Shown: one piece after another, positions 34,046 through 46,764 of the stretch
Layout of the letters: every line of letters starts with the position of its first letter
How positions within the stretch are numbered: position 1 is the stretch's first letter
Origin: Paraspadella gotoi
Taxonomy: Eukaryota > Chaetognatha
NCBI GenBank assembly: GCA_051294375.1
Contig: JBJCIZ010000028.1
Coordinates: forward strand, 1,839,053-1,903,052
Direction of reading: 5' to 3'
DNA: 64,000 nucleotides
Made by a program: the position numbers and the translations under genes
Notes under the pieces: generated by a model
Told to the model about the DNA's origin: nothing
The model's database searches: none
The model's input: only the letters and a program-made list of their open reading frames with translations

Positions 34046-34262
34046 TATTTTCCGAGAATGCTCCATTTGAATACCAAATCCTAAAACTTAATTTTAACTT
34101 TATTATCTAAATTTTTTAAATTTTTTAACTTTAACTTAACTTTAACTTTTTAAGTTTTTAACTTTTTTTAAAACTTATCCCTAATTGTTAACCCTAACCC
34201 CTAATCCGAAACCTTAATCCCTAATTTAAGATTGAAACGGGTCTTTCTTGGAAAATAAGGTC
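34046..34262 (+). mobile_element. TAACC-type inverted-repeat element, copy 2
   Basis: The left end ACTCGGCACTATTTTCCGAG and right end CTTGGAAAATAAGGTC are inverted-repeat-like. The interior changes from TTTAACTT to CCCTAACCCCTAATCC units. The terminal GGAAAATAAGG is the same sequence that supplies the splice acceptor in the copy at 16,233-16,582. Confidence 0.6.
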
Positions 34263-34369
34263 AAAACCTCTTTCACGCGATCTAGCGAACCTCACCTTGG
34301 ATTCACTTACCTTAAAATCCGACGGAGGAAAAGTCGTTGAAAGACTGAAGCAAGTATATGATTTGAAGA

Positions 34370-35705
34370 AGCCGGTTCGGTAAGTTTGAAGAACGGCTCG
34401 GTGAGTTTGAAGAAGCGGTCGGTAAGTTTGAAGAAGCGGTGTTGATAAGTTTGAAGAAGCGGTCAGGTAAGTTTGAAAAGCGGTCGGTAAGTTTGAAGAA
34501 GCGGTTCGGTAAGTTTGAAGAAGCGGTCGGTAAGTTTGAAAAAGCGGTCAGGTAAGTTTGAAGAAGCGGTCGGTAAGTTTTGAAGAAGCGGCGGTAAGTT
34601 TGAACGAAGCGCGTGGTCCGTGAGTTTGAAGAAGCGGTCGGTAAGTTTGAAGAAGCGGCTCAGTACAAGTTTGAAGAAGCGGTCGTAAGTTTGAAGAAGT
34701 CTGTAAGTTAAGCGCCGGTAAGTTTGAAAGAAGAGGTCGGTAGGTTGATGAAGCGTGGTAAGTTTGAAGAACGAGTTGGTAAGTTTGATGAAGCGTTGGT
34801 AAGTTTTGAAGAAGCGTCGGTGAGGTTTGAAGAAGCGGTTGGTAAGTTTGAAGAAGCGTTGGTAAGTTTGAAGAAGCGGTCGGTAAGTTTGAAAGAAGCG
34901 GTCGGTGAGTTTGAAGAAGCGGTTGGTAAGTTTGAAAGAAGGCGGTCGGTAGAGTTTGAAGAAGCGGTCGGTAAGTTTGAAGAAGCGGTCGGTAAGTTTG
35001 AAGAAGCAGTCGTAGTGTTGAAGAAGCGGCGGTAAGTTTGAAGAAGCGTTGGTAAGTTTGAAGAAAGCGGTCGGTAAGTTTGAAGAAGCGTCGGTAAGTT
35101 TGAAGAAGCGGTGCGGTAAGTTTGAAGAAGAGGTCGGTAAGTTTGATGAAGCGGATTGGTAAGTTTGAAGAAGAGGTTGGTAAGTTGATAGTGAAGCGGT
35201 TGGTTAAGTTTGAAAAAGAAGCGGTGGTAGTTTAGAAGCGGTTGGTTTGAAGTTGGCGGTTTAGAAGAAGCGGTTGGTAAGTTTGAAGAGCGGTCGGTAA
35301 GTTTGAAGAAGCGGTCGTGTGAAGTTTGAAGAAGCGGTCGGTAAGTTTGAGAAGCGGTCGGTAAGTTTGAAGAACGGGTCGGAAGGAAGAACGGTCGGTA
35401 AGTTTGAAGAAGCGGTCGGGTAAGTTGAATGAAGAAGCGGTTGTAAGTTTGAAGAAGCGGTCGGTAAGTTTGAAGAAGCGTCGGTAAGTTTGTAAGAAGC
35501 GGGCTAGTTGCTAAAGTTGGTAAGTTTGAAGAAGCGGTTGGTAAGTTTGGACGTGAAGTTTGAAAAGCGGTGGTAAGTTTGAGAAGCGGTTGGTAAGTGT
35601 TGAAAGAAGCGGTTGGTAAGTTTGAGAAGAAGCGGGTGGTAAGTTTTGAAGAAGCGGTCGGTAAGTTTGAAGAAGCGGTCGGTAAGTTTGAAGAAGTGGT
35701 CGGTT
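34370..35705. repeat. 21-bp minisatellite (about 60 units)
   Basis: Units of CGGTCGGTAAGTTTGAAGAAG, one base over twenty, vary mainly at CGG(T/C)(C/T)GGT. Because 21 is a multiple of three, undamaged parts stay open (frame 34,724-35,035, heptads like VGKFEEA). Frequent single-base indels break longer frames. Confidence 0.95.
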
Positions 35706-36042
35706 AAGCGTTCTGTAAGGACGATTCGGCGAGGTAGTGAGAGAGCTCTGTCTCTCCGTCTAATAATGGCGTTTGGAAGTTTATGTTTAATTCGTAAATG
35801 GAATCATTTATGAACGAAATTTAGTTTTGTTTATTTTGAAAAAAAGTTTAATTTTAGGAAGTAGGTGAGTAGATTACACATAAGGAATTGAATATTTTTA
35901 TTATGAGCGGAAATGAGTAAAATATATTTGACCCGAAAAAACCTAAGATACAAAAATGAACAATTTTTTTTGTACAATGAAAAGTTAATAGAAATTGGGG
36001 ATGTGCATCGTTTCTAAACTATTGAGTATTTGCTTGTATTCT

Positions 36043-36107
<65 letters not shown>

Positions 36108-37131
36108 TTTTTTTAGAAAAATCTGTTTTTCCCGTAACAAACAAACTATTTCTATAGGGCTGCGCATCGTTCGAATCGAAGTTCCGATCAAGATTCCTTT
36201 ATATTTCACTTCTATTCAAAAACTGCATAGTCAAGGCCCATACAAATTATATCAATATGGGTAGATTTCGAAAGCTTGGCGTCTTGGGAAGCCAACGGAG
36301 GTAGAGCGCGATCGAAATACCCATTTTATCATGCCCAAAAATGGTATTTAAATGAACTGGTCAGACCGTTTTTTCCCTTTTCCCAAAAAACCTGCTTGAT
36401 CTTTTGTAAAATAGAACAAATCATACATATCAGTAGGGTTTGGATAGCTTATTGTCTTCTCTACTAGATAAAAAAAGAAAAGTTTAAATTCTTGCAATCT
36501 GAATGCTTGATAAAGCAATCAAATGAACTGGTTTTTTAGGTGAAAACTGCATAGTCAAGCCTTCAATTTTTTTTGTTCTAAGACCATCGAAAGAAACTGT
36601 ATTTGTTTTTACTATCTGTTTCAGGTAGAGCGCGGGGTAAATTTAGAGAGTTTATATTAAATTTAGAGCAAATAGAAAGGATATCAAGTTTTTGCACGCT
36701 AAAAGCTTTTTTTAAGCGCGTTCCGTCTGTATTGAAAATGGTTGACGTAGGTTATCCAATGAGGACATCAATTAAAAATAAGCATTGATTCATGCGCGAT
36801 CCGGCCAGGATAAATACCATATTTCAACATGGCTTTACCGTATTTTTACGTTTTAGAACGCAGTCTGTATGAATGTTTTGAATTTCACGCCTGTGATATA
36901 GGCGTTTCTAGGCATCGTTTGTCCCTTGTTAGTTCTCTTATCTTATCTCTTGAAGAGACATTAATTACTTGTTTATGTGATAGTGACAAAACCGTTCAAT
37001 AAAATCTTAAAAGCAATAGGGATCGCAGCCTACTTTTAATGATAACCAAATATTGATGCGATGATAACCAAATATTGATGCGAAGATAACCGAGGATTGT
37101 GGATGCTGTTTACGTTAATAATGATTCAATA
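35706..37131. other. mostly non-coding DNA with CT tract
   Basis: A 58-base CT run is at 36,046-36,104. Frames at 36,165-36,264, 36,276-36,467 and 36,603-36,788 have mixed composition but no recognisable domain. Several follow AG and precede GT (ATTTCTATAG at 36,150-36,159), so exons are possible. Near 37,040 a 22-bp unit (GATGATAACCAAATATTGAT plus GC) is repeated in tandem. Confidence 0.4.
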
Positions 37132-37306
37132 TATTACGAGGAAATTCCATGCTTCCTCTACCTTTTCCCAAACTGATCTTTTGTTCCCTCTACTAACGCA
37201 GGGATATTCCGTTTCCTCTGGCGATCACAGCGACACTGTAGTTTCGATTATGTATTAAAGTATATACTTAAGTACAAGTTTCCGAGGCAGTCGCGTGGCG
37301 GCTCTG
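37132..37306 (+). mobile_element. second LTR-like sequence with primer-site-like end
   Basis: TTACGAGGAAATTCC...CTACCTTTTCC...TTAAGTACAAGTTTCCGAGG parallels the LTR at 18,780-18,966 and is followed by TTTGGTTGCCGCTGTTCGTC, comparable to TTGGTGCCCGTTGATTTCG there. Cut short by the gap at 37,354. Confidence 0.5.
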
Positions 37307-37353
37307 ATTTGGTTGCCGCTGTTCGTCGATAGAATCTCTCTCTTGTGTTGTTG

Positions 37354-37400
37354 NNNNNNNNNNNNNNNNNNNNNNNNNNNNNNNNNNNNNNNNNNNNNNN
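37354..37400. other. assembly gap (47 N)
   Basis: Undetermined bases. Confidence 1.
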
Positions 37401-38135
37401 AAGCAATTAAACAATCAAAATTATCTTCAATATTTCATCAATTTTCAGCAACAACGCGTATCCCATAACGACCAAAGTTCCGTTACGACTTAGAAGATCA
37501 AATCTTTCTTTTTTTTTGTGTCGTAGACTGAAAAGCACGAACGGGTTGCACCATGAGTCCACACCGAACCGTAGATATCGAAAAAGAAAATTGACCCGTT
37601 CCAGAATTTGGTAGAAAAAAAAATGAGAAAAACCAAGACAAGAATAAAAAATCTATCAATGACACGAAATTTGCAACGAGATTCCATGAGATAAAAAAAA
37701 ACGACCTTTTTCTTTATTTCTGGTTCCATTATGATTTTTCAGATGTCCCGTTTCGGAATCCGGTCCCGCAAATATTTCGTGCGAGGTTGCAACAGTTATT
37801 CATTTTTATTATTCTTTAGAAATTTATGTGGTATTTTTATTTTAGTACAGATCGGGTTTTTTTGAATTTTTTTCTCTCTGGGTACGTTCTTTATTTTTTT
37901 ATTTTCTGCGATTAGCCTAAAGCTAATCCTATTAACTTAAACTAGGTTAAAGAAAAACTAAATATTTTAAACGATTTTATATCTAAACCAGCGTATTTAA
38001 TAATGCAAACAAATCGATCAATTAATGGATGATTGATTGATTTAATGATTGGGAGAGATAATAGTAATTTTAATATTAACAATAGTATTAATAGTAATAA
38101 TAGTAATAATAATAATAATAATAGTAACTGATTTC
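37401..38135. other. AT-rich DNA, nothing recognised
   Basis: Poly-T/A runs and an AATAGT/TAATAA repeat at 38,070-38,125. The 79-codon minus frame at 37,490-37,729 has no known motif. Confidence 0.4.
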
Positions 38136-38279
38136 TGAACTTCTTTAGCCCCCGAGCCAAAATGGAACGGGTCCTGCCGAGGGCCAATGCTTTTAGCGAC
38201 ACTTTGATTCACTCGAAGACTTTTTATTTGTGCACAAATAGAACAAAAAATCAGGAATGAGATTAAAAGCGCGAAAAGT

Positions 38280-38665
38280 GAGATAGAAAGATAAAAGGAG
38301 AGAAGGAGGAAAGGAAAGAAAGATAGTCGAAAGTAAAGGAGGAGAGTGAGAAAGATAGAAAGATAGAAGGGAATAGAGAAGGAGGGATAGAAAGAAGGAG
38401 AGAAGGAAAAGAGGAAAGGAAAGAAAGATAGTCGAAAGAAAAGGAGGAGAGTGAGAAAGATAGAAAGATAGAAGGGAATAGATAAGGAGGGATAGAAAAA
38501 AGGAGAGAAGGAAAAGAGGAAAGGAAAGAAAGATAGTCGAAAGAAAAGGAGGAGAGTGAGGAAGATAGAAAGATAGAAGGGAATAGAGAAGGAGGGATAG
38601 AAAGAAGGAAAGAAGGAAAAGAGGAAAGGAAAGAAAGATGGTCGAAAGAAAAGGAGGAGAAAAAT
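38280..38665. repeat. tandem array of a GA-rich ~105-bp unit
   Basis: Each unit runs from AGATAGTCGAAAG through GGAGAGTGAGAAAGATAG and AGAAGGGAATAGA to AGGAAAAGAGGAAAGG. About 3.5 units are present. The reverse complement of the same unit forms 44,805-45,310. Confidence 0.9.
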
Positions 38666-38845
38666 TATTAATTTAATATGTAATAATTTAATTTGTAAAT
38701 TTATATTCAACTTATCATCATCGATGTCCTTAAAATTTGGGTATAGGGACAGTTATTAAATATGTTATTGGTTTACATTTTTATAAACAAAACGATATCC
38801 TCTATTTTATTTTTATGTCTCCTTCTCTCTTCTCCTCTCTCTCAC

Positions 38846-38886
<41 letters not shown>

Positions 38887-39517
38887 TACTGCCAAATTGC
38901 GACGATCTTTATGCTTTTCAGATTTTTTTTAAACTTGCATCATTTTCACAATAATTTCCCATTAATTTAATTTCATTAATTAATTAAAACATTATTAGTA
39001 ATCCATTAATATTAAAGCATTTCAAGTAAATTTGACTTATGTTTTTTTCCCATCTAAACACATTTTCCCCTGGCACAATTCACGTCAATACTTTATATAT
39101 TATTAATTATTAATAAATATTTAAAAGCTTCAGGCAAACAACCCCAATTGAAATAATTCAAAAAGTTATATGGAAAATCCGATTTAGTAGTAAAAGGAAA
39201 AAAAAAATTTAAAGAGACTTAGAAGTTATTAAAAAAGTGTTCAATTTGGCCCCGCCCTTATCTTAGATATTAGGCCTTACTAGATATATTGCATCGTTTT
39301 GATTAAAACAATGTGTATCGAATAATTAATTAATCAATTTTGTATTTTGTAAGTATTTTAAGTATTTTATTCAGTGGAGTAAAAATAAACAACTTTTTAT
39401 TCGCTAATTTTTATCTCGGACTCTCTCTCTTTCTATCTTTCTCTCCCTCTCACTCTCTCTCTCTCTCTTCTCCTCTCTCTTTGCAATTTGCGAACCGTCT
39501 TTATGCTCATTTTACTG

Positions 39518-39569
<52 letters not shown>

Positions 39570-39639
39570 CTCTCTCTTTTGCAAATTGCCGACGATTTAT
39601 GCTTTTAGATTTTTTTAACTTGTATCATTTTTCTGCTTC
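38666..39639. other. AT-rich DNA with CT microsatellites
   Basis: CT runs at 38,835-38,880, 39,420-39,480 and 39,518-39,580, each followed by a similar GCAAATTGC...GACGATCTTTATGC-like spacer, so this spacer-plus-microsatellite unit is itself repeated. No exon. Confidence 0.6.
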
Positions 39640-40760
39640 AAGTTAAATGTTGACTTAGGTTTTTTCCATTTAAAACTCATTTCCACTGGCACAATTCCCG
39701 TCCAAAACTTTTATATCCTAGCTTTTTTCACACACTTTCCTACCCGCTCACAAAAATTTCATCTCAAAATCTATTATGGCGTTAAAAAAGTTAAAAAAGA
39801 TTTCAAGTAATGGACTCAATTTTTTCATTTTAACTCATTTCCACCGTACGTTTCCACCGAAACTTGTATATCAAGCATCCGATACACATTTTTCTACCCC
39901 ACACAAAAAATTTGAAACTCAACTATCCATCCAATTATGATTATTAGCGAGTACTTTTATGCGTTAAAATAATGTAAAAAGATTTAGGGTAAATGCGCAC
40001 TTTATGTTTTTTCCACTTAAACTCATTTCCCCACTCACACGATTCCGTCGAAACGTTTATATCCAGCTTTATCACACCACTTTCCTACCCACCACACAAA
40101 AATTTCATTTTCAATCCAACCAGGCCAATCACGAGTTATTGGAGCTTTTTGCTAAGGTGGACGCGCCTGACGGATGACGGATTTGATGACTGATTAATTA
40201 ATTATTGATTAATTAATTGACTAATTGATTAATAACTGATTTAATTATTTGACTTATTAATACATCCTGCATATACATTTAATATTAAAGGAAAAAGAAG
40301 CATAATCAATTAGTGAAACAGGTTTTGTTTTTTTCCATTTAAACTCATTTCCACTCAAAAAGATTCCATTCGAAATCTTGGTTTCCTGTTTAATCACCAC
40401 ACTTTCTACTTTCACATACACTAATTCCAGGTTTCATCGATATTTACAGTTGGTGAATAAGCTATCTTCGGTCAAACTTGCATAATTTAATTCAACTTGA
40501 CATAATTTGGGTCAATACATATTTGCGTTCAACTGACATATTTGGTCTACTGACATAATTTGGTTCAACTGACATAATTTGCGTCAACTGACATAATTTG
40601 ATCAGATTAAGATAAATTTGGTCAACCGGCCATATTTGGTTAACTTGGCATAATTTTTATCAACTAGCCTAATTTTGCGTCAACAGGCCATTAATTTTCG
40701 GTTCAACTTGCAAAAACTTGAGTTAACTTTGCAGAATTTGCCGTCAACTGCATAATTTGG

Positions 40761-40798
<38 letters not shown>

Positions 40799-41535
40799 TC
40801 AGAGAGGAGAGAGAGAGAGAAACTTTAAAAAATTCAAATAAAGTGTCTTTTGGTTTCTAATTTGAACTCTTTTCCACTCCTACGATTCCATCAAAAATTT
40901 TTATCCACTTTATTTCAACATACTTTCCTACCCACACACAAAATTCAATTTCGATTATCATCCCAATTTTTAATATAAACAAATAATTATGAGTAAATTT
41001 AAGTTAAAAAATACTTCAAGTAATATGACTTTTGTTTTTCCATTTTAACTCATTTTTCCACTCGCACGATTCCATCGAAACTTTAATCGAGCTCAAATCA
41101 CACACTTTCCTACCACCATACAAAATTTCAAGTCAATTGCACTATTCCACTCATGAGAATTGGCGTTCAAATAGTGAAATATATTTTTTGTTTCCATTTT
41201 TTAAACCAATTTCCACTCGCCACGATTCCCTTCGAAACTCATATCCATCTCAATCACACAGTTTCATACCCACAGACACAAAAATTTCATACCAATCCAC
41301 TCCATCAATTCACGGCCGTAATTGGAGTTTTTTGCTAAGGCATGGGACGACGGACGACGGACGGACGGACGATATGGACAGACGTGACGGACGGACATCA
41401 ATTGCCTTTTGCATAATTTATCACTACGATGTTTCTGACATGATATAAGTGTGTTGCCCGACAATTATTGAGGGGCGTACCGACGACCGAAAGCTGAGTT
41501 ATAGAGTCGGGATCTTCTATAAAGCAGATCCGACT
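39640..41535 (+). mobile_element. hairpin-ended satellite-bearing repeat, copy 2
   Basis: At least seven diverged units of the ~170-bp type (TTCCATTTAAACTCATTTCC...CACTTTCCTACCCACACAC...ATTGGAG) are interrupted by the 19-bp minisatellite. From 41,340 it enters the ACGG-rich stretch, then TCTGACATGATATAAGTG and the terminal hairpin AGTCGGGATCTTCT/AGCAGATCCGACT (41,504-41,535), as in copy 1. Sequence here has many one-base indels. Confidence 0.7.
40440..40800. repeat. 19-bp minisatellite, inverse orientation, plus (AATC)n
   Basis: Units of the type TTGGTCAACTGACATAAT, the reverse complement of the array at 22,960-23,410, ending in about eight ATCA tetranucleotides (40,765-40,797). Confidence 0.85.
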
Positions 41536-41652
41536 AAAAAAGAGTATTTTTTTTCTTTGTCGCCGAAATAATTTCGTAAAAAGATCGCCGACCGTAATCG
41601 AAGCGCCGCACGATATTTATCCCTGATAAGTATCTCTTTATTCTCTCTCTCA

Positions 41653-41698
<46 letters not shown>

Positions 41699-43229
41699 TC
41701 TCTCTTCTCTTTCTCTCTTCTCTCTCTCTCTCTCTCCCCAGAGTGCGGCTAATATTTCGTAAAAAAAACGATAGCCCATGGTTTTTGTTATCAGCGGCAT
41801 CGATTGCCGATCGCGCGTCTCAGGGGTTATATCTCAGACAAAGAGGAGAGAGAGAGAGAGGAGAGAGGAGAGATTGAGAGAAGAGCGGAGAGACAGATAT
41901 TTTATAATGGACGACAGATAAGGTTTTTCCTTTGCAGTCGTTAATTGAGACGAATAAGTGTTATTCTCTCTCTTCTCTCTCTCTCATCTCTCTCTCTCTC
42001 TCTTTCTCTCCTCTCTCTCTCCTCAGATGTACAGTCAATTTCCCGAATAATTCGCATTATATTTTTGCTTCGGGACAGTTACAGGACGTCAAACGCCTAT
42101 TTCGTCAACAAACGCGATCTAGTCTTTTTTTTTTTAATTTAAATTTGTGACGATTTTTGTAAAAAATGTCATTTAAAAAACGCGCATTTCTTATAGTTAT
42201 CGTGGAATGTAGAATATGTGACAATCTAAATGTCTTAAAAAATGTTCATTAAAAACGCTTTATAGTAGTAATCGTCCGAGAATGACGCGATGATATTTTT
42301 TAGCGCCTATGGATGAGTCGTTATGCGCGTGTATGAGTATAACTTGATTGCAATACCCTCGAAAAATTAGTACATCTCGATTCAAAATTTAGTTAGATTC
42401 AAAATAACAACCAGAAATAAAAGATTGGTGGAGCAACCCCTATTTATAGTGCTATTAAATTGATAGACATTCAAAAAGACATTGATAAACATTTTCTTTA
42501 TAATAAACATACTAATAATTAACTTCTATAAAATTAATTTAATAAGTGACGTAGACAAATATTCCGTGCTAATAATACTTGTTTTGTATTACTCTCTCTT
42601 TTCTTCTTTTTTAATCTAGCCCACTATTCATTAAATTAAAAACGATCGATTTATATGATGAAAAAACAACTGCTATTACGAGACAAAAAAAAAACCAATT
42701 TTTTTTTCAATTTCGGTGCAAAAAAGGTAACAAAGATTTCGTTCGTCTGCTCTCGTCTTGAAGCGAAGATGGAAAGGAAAGCCCCGCGAATCAACGCAGC
42801 ACGAGACAGAGAGATAGCAGCACGAGACGAGAGAGACGTAGAGAGCACGACGAGAGAGACGAGATCAGACCGAGCAGAGACGACGAGAGACGAGAGAGAT
42901 AAATTCCAAGATTAAGTTAATGGTTAAGACCAAAATGTTGTTCGGGAAATCACCATCATGGATTAACGGTTGCAATGAAAACCGCATATTTATGTTTTTC
43001 GATTTTTTTAAAGTTTTTTTTCTTTTTTCGAAATAAACTTCTTATTTTTTTTTATATGAGTGTGTAAGTTTTTGATGTTTTTAAAAAGATCTTAGCGTAC
43101 AAATTAACGTGTTTGTTTATTTATTTATCGTTTTAATCAATGACTTTTGTTTTAAACTTTAAAAAAGAGGAAAACAGGAAGCGATATTGTACTGAGATAC
43201 ATTTTCCGTCGATTTATTAATTTTCGTTG

Positions 43230-43715
43230 GTGTAAACCTTTCTCCTCCTCCTCATCCTCCTCCAACTCCTCATTTTCTCCTCTTCCCCTCCTATCTCTTT
43301 TTCCCCTCCTCCCCCTCTTCCCCTTCCCCTTTCCTCCTCCTCTTCTCCTCTCCCTCCTCGTCTTCTTAGTCCTCTCCCCCTCCTATTTTCTTCTTTTCCT
43401 CCTCCTTGTCTTTCTCCTTCCCCTCTTCCTCCTCCCACTCCTTTATCTCCTTCTCTTCTTCCTCTTTCCTCCTCTTTCTCATCTTCATCCCTCCTCCTCC
43501 TTCTCTTCTTCTCCCTTCCCTTTTCCTCTTTTCTCCTCTTCCTCCTCCTATTTCTTCTCTTCCTCCTCCTCCTCCTCATCTCCCTTCTCCTTCGCCTCTT
43601 CTCCTCTCCTGCCTCTCCTTCTCCCTCCTCTTTTCCTTCTCCTCTTCCCCTCCCACTCCTTTTCTTCCTTCTCTTCCTTCCTCATCCTTTCCTCCCTCCC
43701 CTCTTTCTCAAAAGT
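43230..43715. repeat. CCT-rich polypyrimidine tract
   Basis: Almost 490 bases of C and T only, with irregular CCTCCT/CTTCTC units. Long homopurine-homopyrimidine DNA can adopt triplex structure. Ser/Pro-rich or Arg-rich translations are artefacts. Confidence 0.9.
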
Positions 43716-43796
43716 CACTGATGAAAGGAAAACATTGGATAATTTCTTCTTTTAAACAAAAACTGGAATTTGGAGATGTCATTTCACGCCGACTTC

Positions 43797-43799
<3 letters not shown>

Positions 43800-43888
<89 letters not shown>
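43800..43888. repeat. (GA)n microsatellite
   Basis: Nearly pure GA run at the point where the right arm carries 1.7 kb of extra sequence. Confidence 0.95.
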
Positions 43889-43890
<2 letters not shown>

Positions 43891-44177
43891 AAGAACAAGC
43901 TGGTTTTGTTTCTTAAATTATTTCTTCGTTTTTTTTTAAACTTACGATTTTTAATGTTTTTATTTTATTTCTCAAACTTCAGTTGTTCCTTTGTTTCTCG
44001 AGATTAGCTTACTTGTAGTAAAACTTGGGTAGATCAAATAGTGAAGAAATTAAGCTAATGTAGAATAGTTTGAAATGGAATAAGAAAAACTCAAATTGGA
44101 AAATAAAATTGGATCAGAAAATGTAATCTTGATCGATTCTCCTCTCCTGGCTTTTCTGTATTTTCTTCCGATTGACC

Positions 44178-45310
44178 GATCATAGATAGGGTGTCTGTCT
44201 GTCTGTCTGTCTTTCTTTTCTTTTCTTTCTTCTTTCTTTTTCTTTCTTTCTTTCTTCTTTCTTTCTTCTTCTCTTCTTGTTTTTCTTTCTGTCTTTCTTT
44301 TTTATTTCTCTTCTTTTTTTACTTTTTTCTCTATTTTAATTATTTTTCTTTCAGATGTTTCTGTAAACTTTTTTATCAATTTAAAAAGATGTCTAAATAT
44401 TATAAATATGAGATGAATTTCCCCTACCACCAACTATCAATTGGTAATGAACTTCTAATATTATTTGCATATTGCAGTAATAAAATTCAACTACTTTCAT
44501 TTAGATTGTGACTTAAAACGCTTGACCAAGCAGAGTCACTAATAGCCTATCATCTAAAAAAACGTTCAATGGTGATGTTATGGTCAATTAGTCATTCACT
44601 TTTTATTCTCCTGAATCGAAAAAGTTTCAAACATCAATTAACCAACGGCTACTTTTTAAAATTTGAAAATATAGTATATTAACATGACCGACAAATAGAC
44701 CGGAAAATTAGCATCTCTAAAGGGTCAAATATTCAATAAAACCCATGCCCCGATTCAAAAGGACACTTGGTGTTCATCCATGTCCCAGCTTCAACATCAT
44801 ATTCTTCCTTTTCTTTCGACCATCTTTCTTTCCTTTCCTCTTTTCCTCTTCCTTCTTTCTATCCCTCCTTCTCTATTCCCTTCTAACTTTCTATCTTCCT
44901 CACTCTCCTCTTTTCTTCGACTATCTTTCTTCCTTTCCTCTTTTCCTTCTCCTTTTTCTATCCCTCCTTATCTATTCCCTTCTATCTTTCTATCTTTCTC
45001 ACTCTCCTCCTTTCTTTCGACTATCTTTCTTTCCTTTCCTCTTTTCCTTTCTCTCTTCTTTCCTATCCCTCCTTCTCTATTCCCTTCTATCTTTCTATCT
45101 TCCTCACTCCCCCTTTTCTTTCGACTATTCTTTCTTTCTTTTCCTTTTTCCTTCTCTCCTTCTTTCTATCCCTCCTTATCTATTCCCCCTTTCTATCTTT
45201 CTCACTTCCTCCTTTTCTTTCGACTATCTTTCTCTTCCTTTCCTCTTTTCCTTCTCTCTTCTTTCTATCCCTCCTTCTCTATTCCCTTCTATCTTTCTAT
45301 CTTTACTCAC
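44178..45310. repeat. CT-rich centre of the palindrome
   Basis: TTTC/TCTG simple sequence (44,190-44,355), a short AT-rich unique part (44,356-44,800), then about 4.5 units of the ~105-bp CT-rich tandem repeat, inverse to 38,280-38,665. Confidence 0.8.
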
Positions 45311-45335
45311 NNNNNNNNNNNNNNNNNNNNNNNNN
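45311..45335. other. assembly gap (25 N)
   Basis: 25-N spacer between palindrome centre and right arm. Confidence 1.
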
Positions 45336-45627
45336 ATCGGTCAATCGGAAGAAAATACAGAAAAGCCAGGAGAGGAGAATCGATCAAGATTCATTTTCTG
45401 ATCCAATTTTATTTTCCAATTTGAGTTTTTCTTATTCCATTTCAACTATTCTACATTAGCTTAATTTCTTCACTATTTGATCTCCCAAGTTTTACTACAA
45501 GTAAGCTAATCTCGAGAAACAAAGGAACAACTGAAGTTTGAGAAAAATAAAATAAAAACATTAAAAAATCGTAAGTTTAAAAAAAAACGGAAGAAATAAT
45601 TTAAGAAACAAAACCAGCTTTGTTCTT

Positions 45628-45668
<41 letters not shown>

Positions 45669-46489
45669 CTCATATAGTTATTCGTCTTCCTCGTATAACA
45701 TTAGAACTCACTGGAGAGGACGTCGATGCCGTTGAATTTCTATGCTGATCGATAAGTGTCTGCTGCTGGAAGAATTTCTCATGCTTTTCAAACATGAGAC
45801 GGTCTGTAAATATTATCTAAAGACATAATGTTCTTCTTTTAGCTTTAATCATTCTAATCATGGATTATCTGCGGAGCCTATAGGATTCAAGATTGAAACT
45901 ATTGAAACTAAAACGATTTTTCATAAATGGGAGAGTAAGGCAACTAATTTAAAGATTAAATTGCTCGTGCAGAATCGTATCACGTTTAGTTTTTTAGATA
46001 TACTAAAGCTTAGGAAAAAAAAAAAACAGGCCAGCCACACGCATATATTTTAAAACTTTTTTTTCATTTTCTCTTACTATTTTTTTCTAGCTTGAGACCT
46101 TCTGCTCTTTTTCCTCTGCTTCTCTCCCTTTCTCCCAGCTTTTCTGTCCTCCTCATATTTTCTCTGTGTCAATCCGCTTCTTTTCTTCATTACCTTTTAC
46201 TTTCCCTTCCTCTCTTAATATACTGCTTTACTCTCCCTGCTCTTGGATTTCTCTTTCTATCCCTCTTTCTTATATTCTTTCGCTTCTTCTCTAATTGTGT
46301 TTACGTTACGGGTCCCCCCTTCTCCCCAGTTTATACTTCAATTTCTTTCCACTCTTTCCTTCTCTCTCACTGCACAACTTTTTTCCGACATCATGCCTCT
46401 CTCCTGTCTACTTGTTAATCTGTTTTTCTCTATTCTCATGTCATCATTTTTTGCAGTTTATATCCGATACTGATGTATAAAATATCTTG

Positions 46490-46764
46490 AAAATGCTATT
46501 CGTAAGACCAAATGGAATGAGCTCTTCTCATCCTGGGCGCACCGCCTCAAAGACGGCTTCAGCTGGAAGATGGCGGGGTTTCCAGAGCCAACTGCCAAGC
46601 AGGCAAGAAGGGACCAGGCCTCAGCCTCAGCAGGGGAACGAGAGCAAGCTGCCAGGCATGACGAGTTCTTGGTCGACATAACGGTCCACAGTGGGTTGAT
46701 TCAATTGCCCAACTCCACATCCAGGAGACACAGTCGCAGGCAAGCCATGACCATCTCCAAATGA
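46490..46764 (+). other. GC-richer open frame, unrecognised
   Basis: Within the arm-specific 1.7 kb. One frame reads KWNELFSSWAHRLKDGFSW then an Ala/Gln/Arg-rich segment to a stop at about 46,763. Both strands and other frames stay open too. No family recognised; a retroelement fragment or short exon is possible. Confidence 0.3.

Larger units (their letters stand above)
41537..44177 (+). repeat. left arm of large palindrome
   Basis: Unique blocks recur inverted in the right arm: ACGATAGCCCATGGTTTTTG (41,768) with its inverse at 49,098; CGTCAAACGCCTATTTCGTC with the inverse near 48,735; the ACCATCATGGATTAACGG-type block at 42,950 with 48,045-48,065; CCAATTTTATTTTC-type sequence near 44,100 with 45,400. 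A polypyrimidine tract (43,230-43,715) faces a purine tract (47,480-47,800). Confidence 0.85.

Noticed and set aside
34370-35705. 21-bp array as a CRISPR-like array
   Set aside because: No unique spacers between units; it is a eukaryotic minisatellite.
43217-43939. Arg/Glu-rich (-) and Ser/Pro-rich (+) frames of 120-177 codons
   Set aside because: Produced by a polypyrimidine tract that is open in several frames.
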